Positions 24,395-32,997 of a DNA stretch of 64,000 nt are shown here, piece after piece. The notes under the pieces are model-generated. The model searched no databases and was not told the origin of the DNA. It worked only from the letters and a program-made list of their open reading frames with translations. Position numbers and translations under genes: made by a program. The DNA is taken from contig NZ_JACHXK010000006.1 in assembly GCF_014192105.1 (NCBI RefSeq), forward strand, positions 124,001-188,000. Reading direction: 5' to 3'. Within the stretch, counting starts at the first letter, position 1; each line of letters opens with the position of its first letter. This DNA is from Paenibacillus phyllosphaerae (GTDB taxonomy: Bacteria > Bacillota > Bacilli > Paenibacillales > Paenibacillaceae).

Positions 24395-27391
24395 ATGAAC
24401 GGGAATTTGCAGCACAACGCAGGACTTGCCAAACCTTCCGGCGTGCAATGGCAAGCGCGCTGGATATGGGGCGGCCTGGAGGAGAGCAGCCGCAATGAAT
24501 GGCGATGCTTCCGCCGCGATTTTACGATGCCGGAAGAGGGTTTCGAATCGGCGGCGTTGTCCATCACGGCCGATTCCAGATATATCGTCTACGTGAACGG
24601 AGTTCGCTTGGGCAGAGGACCGAACCGTTCGTGGACGTTCGAACAAAGCTGCGATAAGCATGAGGTTGGCTATCTGCTGAGGGCCGGCGCTACGAATACG
24701 ATCGCCGTCCTTGTCATGCATTTTGGCGTCGCCACGTTCTCTTACACGCTCGGGCGTCCGGGATTGCTGGCGCAGCTCGATGTTTTCCAAGATGGTAATC
24801 CGGCGTTCACGATCGGGACGGACCGGAATTGGCGCACTTCAATTCATGAGGGTTACGAGCGGCATGCTTCGCGCATGTCGTGCCAGCTCGCATTCACGGA
24901 ACGCGTTGATGCCGAGCGCTGGGATGAAGCCTGGACGATCGTAAGCTGCCTTCAAGGCAGCTGGCTTGAAGCCCGGGAGCTGGGCGAACCCGGGATGGAG
25001 CCTTGGACAACGGTAGTCCCTTCCGAATTGCCGCCGCTGACGGAAGAGCCGATGTGGCCTGTCCGTATTCGTTCGCTTCATGCCGTGGAGCCGGTGGCAC
25101 ATACGTTTTATTTGGATGTACGGGCTTTTATGGCCCCGGACAGCATCCGTCATGCGAATCCGATGGGGTATGTCGGTTATGTGTACGCCGTCATACGGGC
25201 GGATCGGGACGGAAGGGGAACGATCGGGTTTCCGAACGGCTATTCGCCCCTTATTCAGCTTGGACTCAATGGGAACCTATGCCGTGTGGGCGAAATGGAT
25301 GGCGTCAGCCCGGAACGGTATTGGAACGTGAGCTTCAAGCAGGGCGACAATCTGCTCTGGCTGCAGCTCGCTGGCTCGGAGCACGGCCAAGGGCTTCATC
25401 TTGGCATCGATGCGGACGTTAACGTGGAGATCTGTTCGCCGACCAAGTTGGAATCATCCCAACATGATGCGTCTCCATTCGCGGGTATCGGACCGTTCGC
25501 GACGTTCGAATGGATCGATCATCAAGATAATACTTCGCCGCTCATGGATTATGTCGGATTCCATGGAAGCCGGGAGCTGGATGAGCAAGCTTTTGCCGGA
25601 TATGACGATTATAAGCAGCTTCAGCAAGTGGCTACGGCCGCAGAGCTTGCCTCCTTCGCGCATCTGCTGCGGGATTTCCCGACGGAACTCGTCGGACGAG
25701 ATTCGGTATTCGCCTTGTCGGTATGGCATCGCAGCCGGCAGGAACGACCGGTTCCCTACGAGCTGCAGCAAGCGGTGATGCCGAACGCTCTTGCGGGGAC
25801 GGTGCCAAGCTATGAAGGCAAGGACACGGAACTCATCATCGATTTTGGCCGTGAGCTGTCCGGTTACATTGAGCTGGAGCTGGACGCTCCCGCAGGCACG
25901 ATCGTCGATTGCTACGGTTTCGAATACATGGCAAGCGGCTTCCGGCAAGATACCTATGGGCTTGATAATACCCTCCGCTATCGCTGCAAGGAAGGCCGGC
26001 AGTCCTATACGTCGGCGGTTCGGCGTGGCTTCCGGTACCTGATGGTGACGGTGCGAGGCGCCGCGCGGCCGGTGAAGCTGCATGGCGTGCGCATGCTGCA
26101 GAGCAATTATCCGATTGCGGAAATCGGTAGATTCCAATGCTCGGATCCGCTCTTGGATCGGATCTGGGAGATCAGCAAGCACACGACCCGCTTATGCATG
26201 GAGGATACGTTCGTCGATTGCCCGGCTTATGAGCAAACGTTCTGGGTAGGCGACAGCCGCAATGAAGCGCTTGTTAATTACTACGTGTTCGGCGCGACGG
26301 ACATCGTGAAGCGCTGTCTGCAGCTGGTGCCCGGTTCCCGGGAACAATCGCCGTTCTATGCCGACCAGGTGCCGAGCGGATGGAGCAGCGTGATCCCGAA
26401 TTGGACTTTCTTCTGGGCGAAGGCTTGCGCCGAGTATGTGGAGCATACCGGAGACCGCGAGTTCGCCAAGTCGATCTGGCCGCATGTTAAGTTCACGCTG
26501 ACGCATTACTTGGGCAAGCTGGATGACAGAGGGCTGCTCCATATGAAGGGCTGGAACCTGCTGGATTGGGCGCCGATCGATCAGCCAGGCGATGGCGTGG
26601 TCACGCATCAGAACGCCATCCTGGTCAGCACGCTCCATTCGGCATCGGAACTGGCACGCATAGCCGGGTCAGCGGAAGAAGGCGTTTCTTTTGCCGAGGA
26701 GGGAGAACGGCTGCGGGCGGCCATTAATGAACATCTGTGGTCGGAAACCGAGCAAGCTTACTTGGACTGCATTCATGCGGATGGCCGCGCATCGGACGTT
26801 CTCAGCATGCAGACGCAAGTAGTCGCCTATCTGTGCGGCATAGCGGCCGGCGATCGGGCGCTAACGCTCGAGCGGTATATCATCGCCCCTCCGCCATCGT
26901 TCGTCCAGATCGGCAGCCCGTTCATGTCGTTCTTCTATTACGAGGCGCTGGTGAAGCTAGGGCAGCATGAGTTGATGGTTCAAGATATGAGGAAGCACTA
27001 CGGGCAGATGGTCGAGCATGACGCGACGACCTGTTGGGAGATGTATCCGAATTTCGCGGAGAACCGAGCTAATCCGGACCAGCTGACGCGCAGCCATTGT
27101 CACGCTTGGTCGGCAGCCCCGGGCTATTTTCTCGGCGCGAATGTGCTTGGCGTCCGCAGCGGTGCGGAAGGCTGGAAGCGCGTCGTCGTCGCTCCCCAAC
27201 CGTCGGGGTTGGCCTGGGCGCGAGGGTGCGTGCCGCTCCCGCAGGGCGGGCAAGTGGAGGTTGCGTGGCGTATTATCGGCGACTCGGCATTGGACCTGCA
27301 TGTTCGTCTTCCGGCGGACCTGGAGCTGGATATCGAGCTGCCGGAAGGGTGGAACGGTACGACGAAGGTGGAACGAATCGGCTCTTCATGA
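24395..27391 (+). CDS. Alpha-L-rhamnosidase-family protein (GH78), RhaB-like motif
   Basis: Cytoplasmic, 998 residues. Accessory beta domains fill the first 500 residues (YIVYVNGVRLGRGPNRSW near the start, IIDFGRELSGYIELEL near 500), then a six-hairpin barrel. The active-site stretch D608-CPAYEQTFWVG-D620 has acidic residues D608, E613 and D620, the spacing I recall for Bacillus RhaB (D567, E572, D579). The ATG at 24395 follows CAGGGAG; earlier in-frame codons lie within the preceding gene. This and the preceding gene are adjacent but only distantly alike, so they likely cleave different linkages. It is the last enzyme gene of the block. Confidence 0.82.
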   Translation: MNGNLQHNAGLAKPSGVQWQARWIWGGLEESSRNEWRCFRRDFTMPEEGFESAALSITADSRYIVYVNGVRLGRGPNRSWTFEQSCDKHEVGYLLRAGATNTIAVLVMHFGVATFSYTLGRPGLLAQLDVFQDGNPAFTIGTDRNWRTSIHEGYERHASRMSCQLAFTERVDAERWDEAWTIVSCLQGSWLEARELGEPGMEPWTTVVPSELPPLTEEPMWPVRIRSLHAVEPVAHTFYLDVRAFMAPDSIRHANPMGYVGYVYAVIRADRDGRGTIGFPNGYSPLIQLGLNGNLCRVGEMDGVSPERYWNVSFKQGDNLLWLQLAGSEHGQGLHLGIDADVNVEICSPTKLESSQHDASPFAGIGPFATFEWIDHQDNTSPLMDYVGFHGSRELDEQAFAGYDDYKQLQQVATAAELASFAHLLRDFPTELVGRDSVFALSVWHRSRQERPVPYELQQAVMPNALAGTVPSYEGKDTELIIDFGRELSGYIELELDAPAGTIVDCYGFEYMASGFRQDTYGLDNTLRYRCKEGRQSYTSAVRRGFRYLMVTVRGAARPVKLHGVRMLQSNYPIAEIGRFQCSDPLLDRIWEISKHTTRLCMEDTFVDCPAYEQTFWVGDSRNEALVNYYVFGATDIVKRCLQLVPGSREQSPFYADQVPSGWSSVIPNWTFFWAKACAEYVEHTGDREFAKSIWPHVKFTLTHYLGKLDDRGLLHMKGWNLLDWAPIDQPGDGVVTHQNAILVSTLHSASELARIAGSAEEGVSFAEEGERLRAAINEHLWSETEQAYLDCIHADGRASDVLSMQTQVVAYLCGIAAGDRALTLERYIIAPPPSFVQIGSPFMSFFYYEALVKLGQHELMVQDMRKHYGQMVEHDATTCWEMYPNFAENRANPDQLTRSHCHAWSAAPGYFLGANVLGVRSGAEGWKRVVVAPQPSGLAWARGCVPLPQGGQVEVAWRIIGDSALDLHVRLPADLELDIELPEGWNGTTKVERIGSS

Positions 27392-27488
27392 ATCCTTCGG
27401 CCGATTCCGACCGGCAGTCCATTGCGGTTTGTCCATCCTATTCGAAGGGTACAATAGAAGTATGACGCTCTGAAGGGAGATGGCAGCG

Positions 27489-27644
27489 ATGAAGGTAATC
27501 ATTACCGTAACCGAAGCGATCGAACGTGAAATCTGGACCGACGTGATGGCCATGTTCGGCCGCACCGACGATGACGAAATGTGGCCCAATGAGGAGTTCA
27601 TCCTGACCGAAGAGCAGGCGCGCCGACTAGGTCTGCTTCATTAA
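27489..27644 (+). CDS. Small acidic hypothetical protein, 51 residues
   Basis: Reads MKVIITVTEAIEREIWTDVM, then AMFGRTDDDEMWPNEEFILT and EEQARRLGLLH. A ribosome site (GAAGGGAG) precedes the ATG and a strong terminator follows at 27681, so it is a monocistronic gene. A possible promoter is TTGTCC (27429) with TACAAT (27450), spacer 15. It is acidic, with one beta strand likely at the start and a C-terminal helix. I do not recognise a family. The EEFILTEEQARRLGL end resembles the edge of DNA- or protein-binding helices, but no function is claimed. Confidence 0.7.
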   Translation: MKVIITVTEAIEREIWTDVMAMFGRTDDDEMWPNEEFILTEEQARRLGLLH

Positions 27645-27680
27645 TGGCACCGTTTCGGACTCATGCGAAGTTAAATAACG

Positions 27681-27715
27681 AACGCCGATCTTCCTTGGAT
27701 CGGCGTTTGCTTTTT
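27681..27715 (+). terminator. Strong intrinsic terminator
   Basis: Ten-base-pair perfect stem AACGCCGATC/GATCGGCGTT with loop TTCCTTG, followed by TGCTTTTT. It ends the 51-residue gene. Confidence 0.85.
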
Positions 27716-27765
27716 CGCCGATAGTTACTATACCCGAGTGTAGCAATAGCGTTCGAGTTCACTTC

Positions 27766-27794
27766 TTCACCGGAGGAAGCGATCGTCCTATAAT
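27766..27794 (+). promoter_or_regulatory. SigA-type promoter for the aldo/keto reductase gene
   Basis: -35 TTCACC (27766-27771), 17-base spacer, -10 TATAAT (27789-27794). It lies 45 bases before the start codon. Confidence 0.65.
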
Positions 27795-27838
27795 GGAAGT
27801 TGGTGGATGGCTAACAATCATGAAAGCGAGGCGGCATT

Positions 27839-28735
27839 ATGGAGAAGAGACAGTATGGCAAGACCGGCATGAACGTTAGCGTACTGGGTTTCGGCGGAGC
27901 CGAGATCGGCTTCGAGGGAGCTACGGCGGCGGAAGTGGACAAGCTGCTCGGCAGCGCGCTCGACGCGGGCTTGAATGTCATCGATACGGCGGAATGCTAT
28001 GCGACGAGCGAGGAATTGATCGGCAGAACGGTCTCCCATCGCCGAGACGATTATTACTTGTTCACCAAATGCGGCCATGCTTCAGGATTCGATCAACCGG
28101 ACTGGGATCCCGCTATGCTGGAGGCCAGTATCGACCGCAGCTTAAGCCGACTTAAGACCGACTATGTCGACGTCATTCATCTGCATAGCTGCTCCGAGGA
28201 GCTGCTGCGCCAAGGCGATGTGATCGACGTGCTCAAGCGGGCCAAGGAGAAGGGGAAGACGCGCTTCATCGGATATAGCGGCGATCATCTCGCAGCGCGG
28301 TATGCCGTGCAATGCGGCGCATTCGATTCCCTCGAAACCTCGCTCAACATCGCCGACCAAGAGGCGATTACATTGACGCTGCCGGATGCGCTGGAGCGCG
28401 GCATGGGCGTTACGGTCAAACGTCCGATCGCCAATGCGGCCTGGAAGACGGGCGCCAAGCCGGCCTCGGATTACCATGTCCCTTATTGGGAGCGGCTGCG
28501 GCAGCTGGACTACGACTTCCTCCGCGGCGATGTGCAAGTATCGATCGCGATCGCGCTTCGGTTCACGTTGACGGTTCCGGGCGTGCATACGGCCATTGTC
28601 GGAACGGCCAAGCCGGAGCGATGGCTCGAGAATGCCAAGCTGCTCGAGCAGGGCTTGCTGCCCGCCGAGCAATATGAGGCGATTCGGGCGCAATGGCAGG
28701 CGAAGGCTGGCGCGGACTGGTTCGGCAAAGGCTGA
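27839..28735 (+). CDS. Aldo/keto reductase
   Basis: NADPH-dependent oxidoreductase of 298 residues with an (alpha/beta)8 barrel, in the cytoplasm. The usual tetrad can be placed: Asp and Tyr in VIDTAECYATSEELIG, Lys in LFTKCGHA and His in VDVIHLHSCS. NADP-binding end: HTAIVGTAKPERWLENAKLL. The ATG at 27839 has a weak site (GCGAGG) but is correctly spaced from the promoter at 27766. It is followed after 23 bases by an amidase-like gene and probably co-transcribed with it. The natural carbonyl substrate is unknown. Confidence 0.88.
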   Translation: MEKRQYGKTGMNVSVLGFGGAEIGFEGATAAEVDKLLGSALDAGLNVIDTAECYATSEELIGRTVSHRRDDYYLFTKCGHASGFDQPDWDPAMLEASIDRSLSRLKTDYVDVIHLHSCSEELLRQGDVIDVLKRAKEKGKTRFIGYSGDHLAARYAVQCGAFDSLETSLNIADQEAITLTLPDALERGMGVTVKRPIANAAWKTGAKPASDYHVPYWERLRQLDYDFLRGDVQVSIAIALRFTLTVPGVHTAIVGTAKPERWLENAKLLEQGLLPAEQYEAIRAQWQAKAGADWFGKG

Positions 28736-28758
28736 GCGGGTTCGAGGAGGAGACAAGG

Positions 28759-29331
28759 ATGGAACGTTCTCGCTATGAAGAGGTCCGTGGCTGCATACAC
28801 AATGGCGATCTGCTGTTCTGCAGCGGCAATTACGTGATCAGCCAGCTTATCCGCCGCATATCCGATTATTCTTTCAGCCATGCGGCTTTCGTGATGTGGA
28901 TTCATGAGCGGCTTATGGTCTTGGAGAGCGTGGAGGACGTCGGGGTGAGAATGGTGCCGTTGTCCTCTTATATCGCGGACTACGACAATTCCGGCAAGCC
29001 TTATAACGGGGACGTCTACATCGGGAGGCATCGCGTCATGAACAGGCAGCTTGAGCAAGAAGACAGCACCAAAGATGCGAAGGATCGGCTCATGCATCGC
29101 GCGCTGGACTTGATGGGCAAGCGATACGATACCGAGGATCTGTCCAAGATCGCGCTGCGCCTAACGACCGGACTCGGCAAGCGGGATGAGGACGATGCCT
29201 ACATCTGCTCCGAATATGTCGCGGAATGTTTCGCGCAGAACAACATCGCCTTCGGCAGCAGCGGCGGCTTCGTCCTGCCGAAGCATATCGGCGAGGACCC
29301 GGACGTGGAACTGTTGTATAAGCTTATATGA
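28759..29331 (+). CDS. Permuted papain-like amidase/peptidase (YiiX/C92 type)
   Basis: Protein of 190 residues without a signal peptide. It has the circularly permuted NlpC/P60-like order: GDLLFCSGNYVISQLIRR and His41 in FSHAAFVMW come first, and the catalytic Cys150 in AYICSEYVAECF comes late. GDVYIGR in the middle is also typical. Such proteins hydrolyse or transfer amide or ester bonds, in some cases on lipids or peptidoglycan fragments; the substrate here is unknown. The ATG at 28759 follows GAGGAGG by eight bases and replaces an upstream start inside the reductase gene. The terminator at 29345 ends the unit. Confidence 0.75.
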   Translation: MERSRYEEVRGCIHNGDLLFCSGNYVISQLIRRISDYSFSHAAFVMWIHERLMVLESVEDVGVRMVPLSSYIADYDNSGKPYNGDVYIGRHRVMNRQLEQEDSTKDAKDRLMHRALDLMGKRYDTEDLSKIALRLTTGLGKRDEDDAYICSEYVAECFAQNNIAFGSSGGFVLPKHIGEDPDVELLYKLI

Positions 29332-29344
29332 AGCCAAACGAAGA

Positions 29345-29375
29345 AACGGCAGCCCCCGACGGGCTGCCGTTATTT
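29345..29375. terminator. Bidirectional terminator between convergent genes
   Basis: Eleven-base-pair perfect stem AACGGCAGCCC/GGGCTGCCGTT with loop CCGAC. ATTTAT follows on the plus strand and TTTC on the minus strand. It lies between the stops of the amidase gene and the minus-strand small gene. Confidence 0.8.
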
Positions 29376-29396
29376 ATAGTGGATGAGCCAAGCCGC

Positions 29397-29585
29397 CTAC
29401 TGCTTGCACAGGTTCAGACCTTGCAGGGTCAGCAGCTCGATGACCTTCAGTTGGCCGGCAAGCACGCCGAACGTGCGCGTACGCTCGTAAATATCTTTGA
29501 ACGAATACACCCACATTTTTTTTATCTCATCGAACCCCAAGTAAGCGACGAGCTCCATTTTCTTCCTCAGATCTACAATCGTCAT
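29397..29585 (-). CDS. Small hypothetical protein, about 62 residues
   Basis: Begins MTIVDLRKKMELVAYLGFDE and continues with IKKMWVYSFKDIYERTRTFG. The likely start is ATG at 29585 or TTG at 29591, both behind AAGGGAG (29597-29603); a longer frame to 29636 has no site. The protein is basic and mostly helical, with no export signal. I do not recognise it. Support comes from the ribosome site, the shared terminator just after its stop and plausible amino-acid content. Confidence 0.55.
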   Translation of the reverse strand: MTIVDLRKKMELVAYLGFDEIKKMWVYSFKDIYERTRTFGVLAGQLKVIELLTLQGLNLCKQ

Positions 29586-29771
29586 CGTCAATCCCGCTCC
29601 CTTATTCATGATGGCTGACTCGCTTGAACGTTTCATGTACTTGTGCGTATAACGTTCGTTGCTTGTCCCATGAATTGAGAGGGTAGCGGGCGAAAATGAG
29701 GCTTAAGGTGTACTCAAAGCTGCCACAAGGGCCGGCATTCTGAATCCATGGTCACGACACTGATTCGCCGG

Positions 29772-30068
29772 TCACGGGTTCAGGTGATCATCGACTAGTT
29801 CCGGCGGGATGTTGGAGGCGTTCTCCGATTGGCTTAGCTGTTTCTCTAGGCTGCGGATCCGCCTCGTCAGCTTGTATTGGCGCACGATTCCGAATATGCC
29901 GACCGCAAAACCACCCAGCAGCGAAGAACCGAGGATGACGAGAATAAGCGGGAAGTTCGCGTGCCCGAAGACGTAATCCACGGGAACGGATTCGACGTTC
30001 ACGACCGCGAAGATCGCGATGACTAGGGCAAACAATAAGGATAGTATAATGGACCATTGCGTTCTCAT
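29772..30068 (-). CDS. LapA-domain (DUF1049) small membrane protein
   Basis: Protein of 98 residues with two membrane segments (about 5-27 and 40-62) and a basic coiled tail (RQYKLTRRIRSLEKQL). The pattern NVESVPVDYVFGHANFPLIL followed by a Gly-rich second helix is that of LapA-domain proteins found across Firmicutes; in Gram-negatives LapA helps lipopolysaccharide assembly, and the role here is unknown. The ATG at 30068 follows AAGGAGG; a longer frame upstream is not needed. Confidence 0.82.
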   Translation of the reverse strand: MRTQWSIILSLLFALVIAIFAVVNVESVPVDYVFGHANFPLILVILGSSLLGGFAVGIFGIVRQYKLTRRIRSLEKQLSQSENASNIPPELVDDHLNP

Positions 30069-30157
30069 AGGATTCCTCCTTCTTCTATTCAAAGCTATAT
30101 CCATGATACACCAAAAGCCACGGGGGCAAACATCGCAAAAGGGCCGCTTCATCCGGT

Positions 30158-30171
30158 TAACAGCGTTTACA
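30158..30171 (-). promoter_or_regulatory. Candidate cre site before the Gfo/Idh/MocA gene
   Basis: On the minus strand TGTAAACGCTGTTA agrees with TGWAANCGNTNWCA at 13 of 14 positions. It is about 140 bases upstream of the oxidoreductase start, a usual distance for CcpA control of a sugar gene. Confidence 0.45.
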
Positions 30172-30309
30172 TTGGCGCAATGTCGCAGTATGAATGGCGG
30201 GTTCGCACCTATTTTTGAGGCAGGGGCTTGTGATACGTTGTATTCAGGTAAAGAAGCAGCTCTACGCGATTGAAGAAACGCCTAAACTTTCGGCAAAGGA
30301 GCATGGTTT

Positions 30310-31434
30310 ATGAAGACTATCAAAGTAGGCATTATCGGCAGCGGAGGAATCGCCGGTGCTCATGCGGCCGCGTATCGCAAACTCCCGTTCGTCGAGATTG
30401 TTGCCGTCGCGGATATTATTCCCGGTCGTGCCGCGCAATTCATAGAGAAGCATGGTCTGACGGATACGCAGCCGTTCGATCATCCTGACGAGCTGTTGAA
30501 GCTGGAGCTGGATGGCGTCAGCATCTGTACGCCGAACGCGTCGCATTGCCGGACTTCGGTGGATGCGCTTCGCGCGGGCAAACATGTGCTGCTGGAGAAG
30601 CCGATGTCGGTTACGCTGCAAGAGGGACTGGAGATGGTGGCAGCGGCCGAGACGTCCGGACGTATGCTGTCGATCGGCTTCCAACCACGTTACGATCCGA
30701 ACATGAAACTGCTGCAGCGCATCGTGCAGAGCGGCCGGCTGGGGGATGTCTACTATGTAGAGACCGGCGGCGGACGCAGACGAGGCATGCCGGGCGGGAC
30801 TTTCATCCGCAAGGACCTTGCCGGTGCAGGGGCCATGGCCGATATCGGCTGTTATTCGCTCGATATGGCGCTCAATACGATGGGCTATCCGAGACCGGTC
30901 GCGGTTTCGGCGTTTACGACGAACCATTTTGGCCGCAATCCGCTCTATCACCAGGAAGCGCACCAATTCGAGGTGGAAGACTTCGGCGCGGCGATGGTCC
31001 GATTCGAGAATGACATGGTGCTCCAGTTCAAGATTTCCTGGGCGATGCATATGGATTCGCTGGGGGCGACGATGTTCCTCGGCACGGATGCGGGATTGAA
31101 GGTGCTCCCTCATGGAACGGGGCCTTGGTCCGGCGTCTGGGATGGCAAAATCGGCGCAATGACGCTGTTCCATGATGAGTTCGGCGGACACACTGCGACC
31201 GAAGTGCCGCTGATCGGGCACAATCTCAATCTGTTCGACGAGAAAGTCCGCGACTTCGCCGAAGCGGTCCGCGACAACCGGCCGGCGCCGATTCCGGGCG
31301 ACGAGATCGTCATCCAGCAGGCGATTATCGACGGTATTCTGCGTTCGGCCGAGTCGAAGCGGGAAGTATCGGTCGAGTTGCCTGCGGATGTGAAAGCTAC
31401 TGCTGCCAACGCTCCGCAGGACTTGGCGATGTAA
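30310..31434 (+). CDS. Gfo/Idh/MocA-family NAD(P)-dependent oxidoreductase
   Basis: Sugar or inositol dehydrogenase-type enzyme of 374 residues in the cytoplasm. The N-terminal Rossmann fold starts VGIIGSGGIAGAHAAAY, and the catalytic EKP motif is in VLLEKPMSVTL (around residue 100). The C-terminal sheet domain contains GAMADIGCYSLDMALN. The ATG at 30310 follows AAAGGAG. It is a single gene ended by the terminator at 31482. The family oxidises or epimerises hydroxyls of sugars and polyols; a specific substrate cannot be read. A cre-like site upstream suggests catabolite control. Confidence 0.88.
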   Translation: MKTIKVGIIGSGGIAGAHAAAYRKLPFVEIVAVADIIPGRAAQFIEKHGLTDTQPFDHPDELLKLELDGVSICTPNASHCRTSVDALRAGKHVLLEKPMSVTLQEGLEMVAAAETSGRMLSIGFQPRYDPNMKLLQRIVQSGRLGDVYYVETGGGRRRGMPGGTFIRKDLAGAGAMADIGCYSLDMALNTMGYPRPVAVSAFTTNHFGRNPLYHQEAHQFEVEDFGAAMVRFENDMVLQFKISWAMHMDSLGATMFLGTDAGLKVLPHGTGPWSGVWDGKIGAMTLFHDEFGGHTATEVPLIGHNLNLFDEKVRDFAEAVRDNRPAPIPGDEIVIQQAIIDGILRSAESKREVSVELPADVKATAANAPQDLAM

Positions 31435-31481
31435 GAAGCAGGTTGCGAAAGACAACGTTCTCGAAGAACGACGATAAGGAG

Positions 31482-31511
31482 TCACCGTCCACTGCCGGGC
31501 GGTGATTTTTT
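31482..31511 (+). terminator. Terminator after the oxidoreductase gene
   Basis: Nine-pair stem TCACCGTCC/GGGCGGTGA (one G-U pair) with loop ACTGCC, followed by TTTTTT. Strong. Confidence 0.85.
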
Positions 31512-31593
31512 ATTTGCTGCTGCCGTTCATGAAATCTATCAACCCTTCATAGACTCTAGTAATCGGATGTTCATCGTGAAGGGAGTGTGTACT

Positions 31594-32151
31594 ATGCTCA
31601 GTGAAAATTTGTTCACGGTCGAAGAAGCGGCGATGATCCTGAAGCAGGATGCGGGGACCGTCTACCGCTGGCTGGCTACGGGTAAGCTGAAGGGCAATCG
31701 GCGCGGCAAGCGCGGCAGCTGGGAGATCCCGGCTTCCGAATTGAAATATTGGACGGACGAGAAGCTGTCCGGTTCGGAGAAAACGATTCTGGACCTTGTC
31801 CAGCAAATAGGGATCATGCAGCGGAATGTTGAATCTGCGCAACCGAGAACGTACGGGGAGGCGCTCGAGGAAATGATGCTGTTCTTGGCCATGCAGTTCG
31901 ACGTCATGCGCATGGCGAATGCATCGCAACATGTAAGAGGACGGTTTTTGGGCGAGCAGAACCGCATGGAGTTCGGCGAAGCGACTACGCTAGATCAGCT
32001 GATCGAACTCATTCAGCTGCGCCGCGAAGGGAAGCTGGGCGATGAAGAGCTCAGCGAGATTCTCGTCGAGCGGGATTGGGTAGAAGTGTATGAGCATCTG
32101 ACGAATGAACTGGTGCTCGTACACGATGAGCGCAGCGACGTGCTTTTATAG
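31594..32151 (+). CDS. Helix-turn-helix (MerR/excisionase-like) DNA-binding protein
   Basis: Protein of 185 residues. The N-terminal 55 residues are a winged helix of the HTH_17/excisionase kind: LFTVEEAAMILKQDAGTVYR, followed by WLATGKLKGNRRGKRGSWEI. The rest is acidic and helical, unlike an excisionase, so it is more likely a transcription factor or adaptor than a phage protein. The ATG at 31594 lies behind GAAGGGAG; no phage or integrase gene is near. Target unknown. Confidence 0.7.
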   Translation: MLSENLFTVEEAAMILKQDAGTVYRWLATGKLKGNRRGKRGSWEIPASELKYWTDEKLSGSEKTILDLVQQIGIMQRNVESAQPRTYGEALEEMMLFLAMQFDVMRMANASQHVRGRFLGEQNRMEFGEATTLDQLIELIQLRREGKLGDEELSEILVERDWVEVYEHLTNELVLVHDERSDVLL

Positions 32152-32156
32152 GTAGG

Positions 32157-32190
32157 AGAGGGGGGGCCGACGGATGGCTGCCTCTTTTTC
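32157..32190 (+). terminator. Probable terminator
   Basis: Imperfect hairpin with AGAGG/CCTCT at its base and a GC-rich interior, ending in CTTTTTC. It lies six bases after the stop of the helix-turn-helix gene. Confidence 0.5.
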
Positions 32191-32338
32191 ACTTCAAGGA
32201 CGAACGGATTGAATTAAGTTGGTTCAAAAGATCTATTCATTATCCATAATTTCTTAAATGAAGAAGGAATTCGGATGTTATCCGCGAATAACGACCTAGT
32301 ACATAATTCTCAATTCAACATCAGGAAGGACAGGGATC

Positions 32339-32983
32339 ATGGCAAAGATGAATCAAGAGGTAATTACCAAAGCGTTAGATTGGGCTTATGAAAAAGCAGT
32401 CAACGGTCTGCCAGGCGCGGAAACTGCGCAAGAGCTTGCAGAAAACTACATGCGCAAATCGTCTTCTTTGGAAGAAGCGGCAAACTCGCTCATCAACTGG
32501 CAGATTTCGAAATCCGCTACATCCGGTTTTTTGACGGGACTGGGCGGCTTGGTCACGCTTCCCGTAGCCATACCGGCGAATCTGGCCAGCGTGCTGTATG
32601 TACAGCTGAGAATGATTGCCGCGATCGCGCATATGGGCGGATACGATCTGCGTGACGATAAAGTAAAAACCTTTGTATTTATGTGTTTATGCGGGAACGG
32701 GTTAAAAGATATTATCAAAGACGTAGGTATCGTTGTCGGCCAAAAATTAACGCAGGCAGCCATCCATCGCATCTCCGGAACGGTCATTACCAAGATCAAT
32801 CAAAAAGTGGGCTTCCGCCTGCTGACGAAATTCGGTACAAAGGGCGTTATTAATCTGGGGAAAATGATTCCGCTAGCTGGCGGTATCATCGGGGGAACGG
32901 CGGATGGGATATCCACGGCCACAATCGGTAAAGTAGCCAAAAATCTGTTCCTCCAAGGAAGTCCGGACGGCGTGCCAGTGTAA
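32339..32983 (+). CDS. EcsC-family protein
   Basis: Protein of 214 residues. The order of features fits the EcsC family: a helical N-terminus (ALDWAYEKAVNGLPGAETAQ), a hydrophobic segment SGFLTGLGGLVTLPVAIPAN at about 61-80, LRMIAAIAHMGGYDLRDDKV, and a Gly-rich C-terminus (GKMIPLAGGIIGGTADGIST). The biochemical role of the family is not established; EcsC in Bacillus is linked to the Ecs ABC transporter, which is not present here. The ATG follows AGGAAGGACAGG. Monocistronic, with a terminator shared with the convergent kinase gene. Confidence 0.82.
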   Translation: MAKMNQEVITKALDWAYEKAVNGLPGAETAQELAENYMRKSSSLEEAANSLINWQISKSATSGFLTGLGGLVTLPVAIPANLASVLYVQLRMIAAIAHMGGYDLRDDKVKTFVFMCLCGNGLKDIIKDVGIVVGQKLTQAAIHRISGTVITKINQKVGFRLLTKFGTKGVINLGKMIPLAGGIIGGTADGISTATIGKVAKNLFLQGSPDGVPV

Positions 32984-32997
32984 GTTTCAAATGTAAG

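Noticed and set aside
31594-32151. Phage excisionase
   Set aside because: The N-terminus resembles excisionase helix-turn-helix domains, but the protein is too long and no integrase, attachment site or phage gene is present.
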